From: Prunus persica
Taxonomy: Eukaryota; Streptophyta; Magnoliopsida; Rosales; Rosaceae
Length of the DNA stretch: 64,000 nt
Direction of reading: 5' to 3'
Assembly (NCBI RefSeq): GCF_000346465.2
Contig: NC_034013.1
Location: forward strand, 9,371,154 to 9,435,153
In this document: one piece after another, positions 59,387 to 64,000 of the stretch
Numbering within the stretch: position 1 is the first letter of the stretch
Layout: every line of letters begins with the position of its first letter
Translations under genes and position numbers: made by a program
Notes under the pieces: generated by a model
Databases searched by the model: none
Seen by the model: only the letters and a program-made list of their open reading frames with translations
Told to the model about the DNA's origin: nothing

Positions 59387-61119
59387 ATCCAAATGGTCCA
59401 AATCTTGTATTTTTACTGAATAAAAGTATAACCTTGAACCAACTAAAACAAATCCATGCACCCATTATAACCAATGGCCTTAACGAGCTTCAGAGCCTCT
59501 TGCTCCGCCAAGTCCTCCACTCAAATTTCACTTACTCTAGAACTATAGCTCAGTATGTGCACCAAATCCTTCACAATTTGCAAAACCCAGATGACTTTTC
59601 ATGGGGTTGTGCCATTCGTTTCTTCTCTCTGCATTTCCAGTACAAAACGGCTTTGTCTCTTTACGTTCAAATCAAAAGGCTAGGACTGTGCCCAACTAGT
59701 TTTGCTGTGTCCTCAGCTCTAAGGGCATGTGCTAGGATTGTACATAAGGTGGGTGGGATTTCAATCCATGCCCAGGTTCATAAGTATGGGTTTTGCGGCT
59801 GTGTTTATGTACAAACTGCCCTTGTGGACTTGTATTCTAAACTGGGTGACATGGAAACTGCACGGAAGGTGTTTGATGGAATGACAGAGAAGAATGTGGT
59901 TTCTTGGAATTCTATCTTATCTGGGTATTTGAAAGCTGGGAATATGGAAGAGGCTCAGGTGGTGTTTGATGAGATTCCGAATAAGGATGTTGTGTCTTGG
60001 AATTCAATGGTTTCGGGGTATGCAAGAATAGGAAATATGGACAAGGCGTTTTTCTTGTTTCAACAAATGCCAGAGAGGAGTTCAGCTTCTTGGAATGCAA
60101 TGATTAGTGGTTTTGCGGATTGTGGAAGAATGGAATCGGCACGAAGCATTTTTGATTCCATGCCATTAAGAAATAAAGTTTCTTGGATTGCCATGATTAG
60201 CGGGTACTCAAAATGCGGCAATGTTGAGTCTGCTCGTCAAGTCTTTGATCAGATGAGTGAGAAAGATGTGCTTTCGTTTAATGCCATGATAGCTTGCTAT
60301 GCGCAAAATAGTCAACCAAAGGATGCCCTTGAGCTGTTCAACCAGATACTTAAACGGGAGGTGAATATTCAACCGAATGAGATGACTTTGGCGAGTGTTA
60401 TATCTGCTAGTTCACAACTGGGAGATTTGAAATTTGGGTTATGGATTGAGACATATATGAGTAAGGATGGAATTGAATTAGATGATCATTTGGCTACTGC
60501 TTTACTGGACTTGTACACAAAATGTGGAGACATTGAAAGGGCATATAAGTTGTTTCATGGCTTGAAAAAGAGAGATGTAGTTGCTTATTCGGCGATGATC
60601 TTGGGTTGCGGCATAAATGGTAAGGCAGTTGATGCAACCAAGATGTTTGAGGAGATGGTAAGCGCCCAAATTTGCCCAAATTCAGTCACATACACTGGGC
60701 TACTAACTGCCTATAACCATGCTGGTTTGGTTGAAGAAGGCTACCGATGCTTTAATTCAATGAATGACCATGGAGTTGTGCCTTCAGGCGATCATTATGG
60801 GATCATGGTCGACCTTTTAGGCAGGGCAGGACAGTTCGACAAAGCACTTGAGCTAATAAGGAGCATGCCGATGCAACCTCAAGCTGGGGTGTGGGGAGCT
60901 TTGCTTCTTGCTTGCTCATTACACAACAATGTTGAGCTTGGAGAGATTGCCGCTCGGAATTGCTTTAAATTGGAGCCTGATAAAAGCGGTTATTATGCTC
61001 TTCTTGCTAACATTTATGCTTCTACTGAGAGATGGGACGATGCGAGGAGATTGAGAAAGGTTATGGAGAAGAAAGGATTCACCAAGATTCCTGGGTGTAG
61101 CTGGATGCAATCAATTTGA
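59383..61119 (+). CDS. PLS-class pentatricopeptide repeat protein, At4g22760-like
   Basis: Intronless, 578 codons. Organelle RNA-binding proteins of this class act in RNA editing, splicing or stability. The N-terminus (NQLKQIHAPIITNG) is typical of PLS proteins. From about residue 145 tandem PPR motifs follow, with signature pieces VVSWNSILSGYLKAGNMEEA, VVSWNSMVSGYARIGNMDKA, SASWNAMISGFADCGRMESA and VSWIAMISGYSKCGNVESA. The C-terminal region (GVWGALLLACSLHNNVELGE to IPGCSWMQSI) is an E-type extension. There is no DYW deaminase domain. A clear organelle transit peptide is not obvious, and the RNA target cannot be read from the sequence. Its neighbourhood with an At4g22758-like gene supports the At4g22760 assignment. 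The LINE ends about 320 bases upstream. Confidence 0.88.
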   Translation: MNPNGPNLVFLLNKSITLNQLKQIHAPIITNGLNELQSLLLRQVLHSNFTYSRTIAQYVHQILHNLQNPDDFSWGCAIRFFSLHFQYKTALSLYVQIKRLGLCPTSFAVSSALRACARIVHKVGGISIHAQVHKYGFCGCVYVQTALVDLYSKLGDMETARKVFDGMTEKNVVSWNSILSGYLKAGNMEEAQVVFDEIPNKDVVSWNSMVSGYARIGNMDKAFFLFQQMPERSSASWNAMISGFADCGRMESARSIFDSMPLRNKVSWIAMISGYSKCGNVESARQVFDQMSEKDVLSFNAMIACYAQNSQPKDALELFNQILKREVNIQPNEMTLASVISASSQLGDLKFGLWIETYMSKDGIELDDHLATALLDLYTKCGDIERAYKLFHGLKKRDVVAYSAMILGCGINGKAVDATKMFEEMVSAQICPNSVTYTGLLTAYNHAGLVEEGYRCFNSMNDHGVVPSGDHYGIMVDLLGRAGQFDKALELIRSMPMQPQAGVWGALLLACSLHNNVELGEIAARNCFKLEPDKSGYYALLANIYASTERWDDARRLRKVMEKKGFTKIPGCSWMQSI

Positions 61120-62862
61120 ATTGTTTTACAATTACAAGCTCAGAAGCACAACATGTACAATAGTTGGAGCAGGATTTAAGTTAGTATTCATGTGGAAAAC
61201 CAGAGGAATTCTGTGGACTGTCCTCAGCTGGCAAAGACTTTTCTTGTAGGTCTCCTCTTTTCATTCTTCAATTCTTTACCTAGCAAGGTACATAAGTAAG
61301 ATTTTCTTGATCTTCAGCTAACTCCTTGGTTGAGTTTATGTAACAGTAATAATTGTTATTTTAAATCATTAAAGAAACTGTTTAAAAACAGGAATATTTT
61401 AGACCATCTCCATTTATCGTAGTTGTGTTGCAGCATTTGCTTTGTGCTCCATGGACTGGAGGCTGACGACTCATTTGGTATTCCCAGATTTGGGCCGTTT
61501 TGTTTGGGTCTTAAAGAAAAGGCTTCCAAACTCTGTATATTTAAATATTTTAAACATGTTTCTTTATAATAATAAAAAAAAATGTAATCCTATGCATTAT
61601 TTTATGATTTCGACAAGTTGGCCAAACTAAGGAGAAAGCAATCATCTGTGAATCATTGCTAACTTTAGATATCTTTAATGGCACAATCGAAATTAAAATA
61701 AGAGTTAAATTCTAATTACGAATTACTCATGTGTGTGTAAGACTAATTAGATGACCTATTATTACCTAATGGATAAAATGTCCCACTCAAATACGTTACA
61801 ACGACTTATTTTCAGGTGTTTTTGTCAAAGCCTAAAAATATGACTCTGTGATTTGATTTTGTGCATCATGTCTTTAAATCTTCAAGAAGTCACCGTCTTT
61901 TAGCCTAATTGGCTCGATACAATCCGGAAGGTAGTGTTCCCTTCTAATTGGATGGACGGTTTGTCAATTTCTATGACAATATTTATTATTTTATTTGCAT
62001 CTTGTGCATGGCTCGTCTTTCTTTATTTATTTATTTATTTATGGAACATCTACATGTAATATAATAAGCTGTCCAAATGCAACGTCTTCCTGAAATAATT
62101 GAAACATTCACACTTCATGTACGCGTGAAAGCAATTTAGGTAGGTATATTAGAGCAGTGAAATTCCATTTGCACCCCACCAATTACTTATTCTGGTGCGA
62201 GAGGGTGGATGCATTATTTTGGTAAATTGTTCTAATTTAGACCTATAAATGGGTCGGATATGAATTAGATCATTCAAATTTGTTTAGTTAATTTAACGAA
62301 TTGACAAATTATCAAATTATGTCACAAGATTTATCTTCTGTTAATGACATCAAATTGATATGAAAATCCGATGCATTAACAACTCCATCCTCACATACAA
62401 GTGGGGCAACTAGAGAACTTGATATATCTAAACTTCTCACATGTCATGGCCAAAGAGAAAAGGACCTTGGCACACCTATACACCGTTCCTCATGCTTCAA
62501 CACCTCCGTCCCCAACCTTAAAAACACCCTCAATTGGCACAAAGCAGAAGAAGCAAGACCTCAAGGGCATTTTTGACATTACAAACCTACCAATCAAAAG
62601 TAGCGATGTTGACTGAGAATAAAAAAAAGCAGTTATTACACTGTGCAGCACAAAGAACCATTCCCTTCCCTCTCAAGCAAAACCCACCAACTTCCTTTAC
62701 CTCCCTCAATTTCCATTTTCCATCTGAGTTTCTTCTCCTCTCAAATCTCAAAGCTTCCAAAACCCCATAAACAAACAACCCATATTCAAACGTATGGTTT
62801 CTTCCAAAATCTCAAACAACCCACTATTTATACTTTAATTTTACAACTAGATATTTATTCAT
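61120..62862. other. Intergenic region between the PPR and At4g22758-like genes
   Basis: No gene. PPR 3' UTR comes first, then AT-rich DNA, an (ATTT)n run at about 62016-62041, and from about 62640 a C-rich stretch that is probably the leader of the next gene. The frames at 62401-62616 and 62534-62770 have no recognisable domain. Confidence 0.55.
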
Positions 62863-64000
62863 ATGTCAGAGAGGGGTCACCGGCGACGATCTCAGGCGAC
62901 CAGAGGCCGGAAAGTAAGGCCGCCGAACCCGTCTCCGTCGCCGCACAGACGGAGCTCTCAAACTCGGGGATCGCCCAAGCAGCACCACCATCACCACCAC
63001 TCTAAGCCTATCAAGATTCTCAAGCGATGCTCTTCCGAGCCCATATTGTTCTGCTCGTCGTCTGGTAGCGATTTTGGGGAGGAGGGTTTTCGTGTTCGAG
63101 ACCTGAGGTCCGAGCCGGAGGGTGTTCTGTTCCGGCCTCAGACTTGTACGGACATCTTTGCTTCGTCTCCTTCGTTGATGATGCCCTTCTCCCCCAAGAA
63201 GCACGAGGTACGACGGTCAAAATGGCACAATGTTCTGTTTTTGCCTTTTCATTTTCATTTATTTTATTTTTATGTTTTTCGGAAGGGGATTTTTGGGTTT
63301 TGAATTGGGTTGAATTGTAGGTACCTTTTTAAAAATAAAAAAAAATTCATTTACTGTTTAGAATATTTTGATAGTTCAAAATCATCTACATGATCTGCTT
63401 GTACTTCTCTCTGTTCATTTGAAGTTGAAACTAAAATGGATTAATCTTAATAAATTAATATGAACTTAGGGAGCTGAGATGTGGTAGATTTGGCCATACA
63501 GGGATACATGAAAGATGCAAAGGTGGTTTTGAATGTGTCCGTTGAAGGAAGCCCGGGGCCGGTTCGAGCCATGGTTAAGCTGGGATCCACAGTGGACGAG
63601 ACAATCAAGCTTGTTGTTGACAAATATAGCAAAGAAGGTCGAACTCCCAAGCTTGATAAGGATGAGGCTTTGTCGTTTGAGTTGCATCAGTCCTATTTCA
63701 GCCTTCAAAGTAAGTGAAAAAAAATTCTAATATTTTGCTCAAATTTTAGTGTTTAACAACATAATTGCATTAGAAATTGAAGTTTCTCTTTGGTGAGCTT
63801 CTTGTTTTATGGAAATAACATGTCCATTAAAATAAAAATTATGGATTTGGATCTTGGATTGCTTTAGAGTATCAGGTGAAAGTGTTTATTTTTTATTTTT
63901 TTAATGTTGGACTGATTCATAATAAATCACCATTTACTTGACTGATGCAATGAGAAGAAGTTTATTTACTGACCAGTGTTTGATTTTGTTCTTTCTGAAC
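62863..64000 (+). CDS. Uncharacterised At4g22758-like protein, 5' part
   Basis: Runs off the window; two exons are visible. Exon 1, 62863-63207, encodes a basic, low-complexity N-terminus ([17 protein letters not shown], a six-histidine run, then [16 protein letters not shown]). Exon 2, 63502-63709, follows acceptor CATACAG and encodes [20 protein letters not shown], then [19 protein letters not shown] and KYSKEGRTP, a ubiquitin-like fold signature of this plant family. Its donor is GTAAGT at 63710. AG sites closer to exon 1 (before GGAGCTGAG at 63470 and before ATTTGGCC at 63488) would put a stop in frame, so CATACAG is the right acceptor. The rest of 63710-64000 looks like intron. Molecular function is unknown. 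Confidence 0.82.

Noticed and set aside
1..64000. CRISPR arrays, rRNA genes, bacterial operons, phage or viral genes
   Set aside because: None is visible; the window is plant nuclear DNA, and the repeats are microsatellites, minisatellites and transposons.

Overview
This window is nuclear DNA from a flowering plant. It has intron-rich plant genes, L1-type LINEs, a Ty1-copia element, MITE-like elements, (CT)n microsatellites and AT-rich intergenic DNA. The gene families and order point to a eudicot, most likely a rosid. A woody Rosaceae genome such as Prunus is a guess from general character, not something the sequence proves.

Left part (about 2-34 kb): an IRKI-like DUF641 gene (+, two exons), the SM protein gene KEULE (+, 21 coding exons, reconstructed end to end, 664 codons), a class II CPD photolyase PHR1/UVR2 (-, nine exons, 491 codons, one GC-AG intron), and an intronless domesticated hAT-transposase gene (-, BED finger, DUF659, hAT-C). 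KEULE, PHR1 and the hAT-derived gene are consecutive in Arabidopsis (At1g12360-12370-12380 from memory), so this is a conserved block.

Right part (about 38-64 kb): tRNA-Lys(CTT), then a tandem segmental duplication. Its left unit carries the tRNA and a 5'-truncated, decayed SMO1 pseudogene. Its right unit carries a degenerate tRNA copy and the intact sterol-4-methyl oxidase gene SMO1 (-, five exons, 302 codons). An approximately 1 kb TIR element rich in palindromes sits inside the right unit. Then come an L1 LINE split by a copia element (234-bp LTRs that differ at one base, TTATT target duplication), an intronless PLS-class PPR gene, and the 5' part of an At4g22758-like gene that runs off the window. 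SMO1, At4g22758 and the PPR gene also cluster in Arabidopsis (At4g22753-22760), so a second synteny block appears to be joined to the first.

The genes do not form one pathway. They are housekeeping functions: vesicle fusion at cytokinesis, UV-damage repair, sterol synthesis and probably organelle RNA processing. The intergenic DNA is mostly decayed transposons and simple repeats. I found no new multi-gene system. The most interesting signals are the two-block synteny, the origin of the SMO1 pseudogene, a possible alternative N-terminus for the photolyase, a start-stop overlapping uORF on the PPR gene, and a copia element that looks newly inserted yet is coding-dead.
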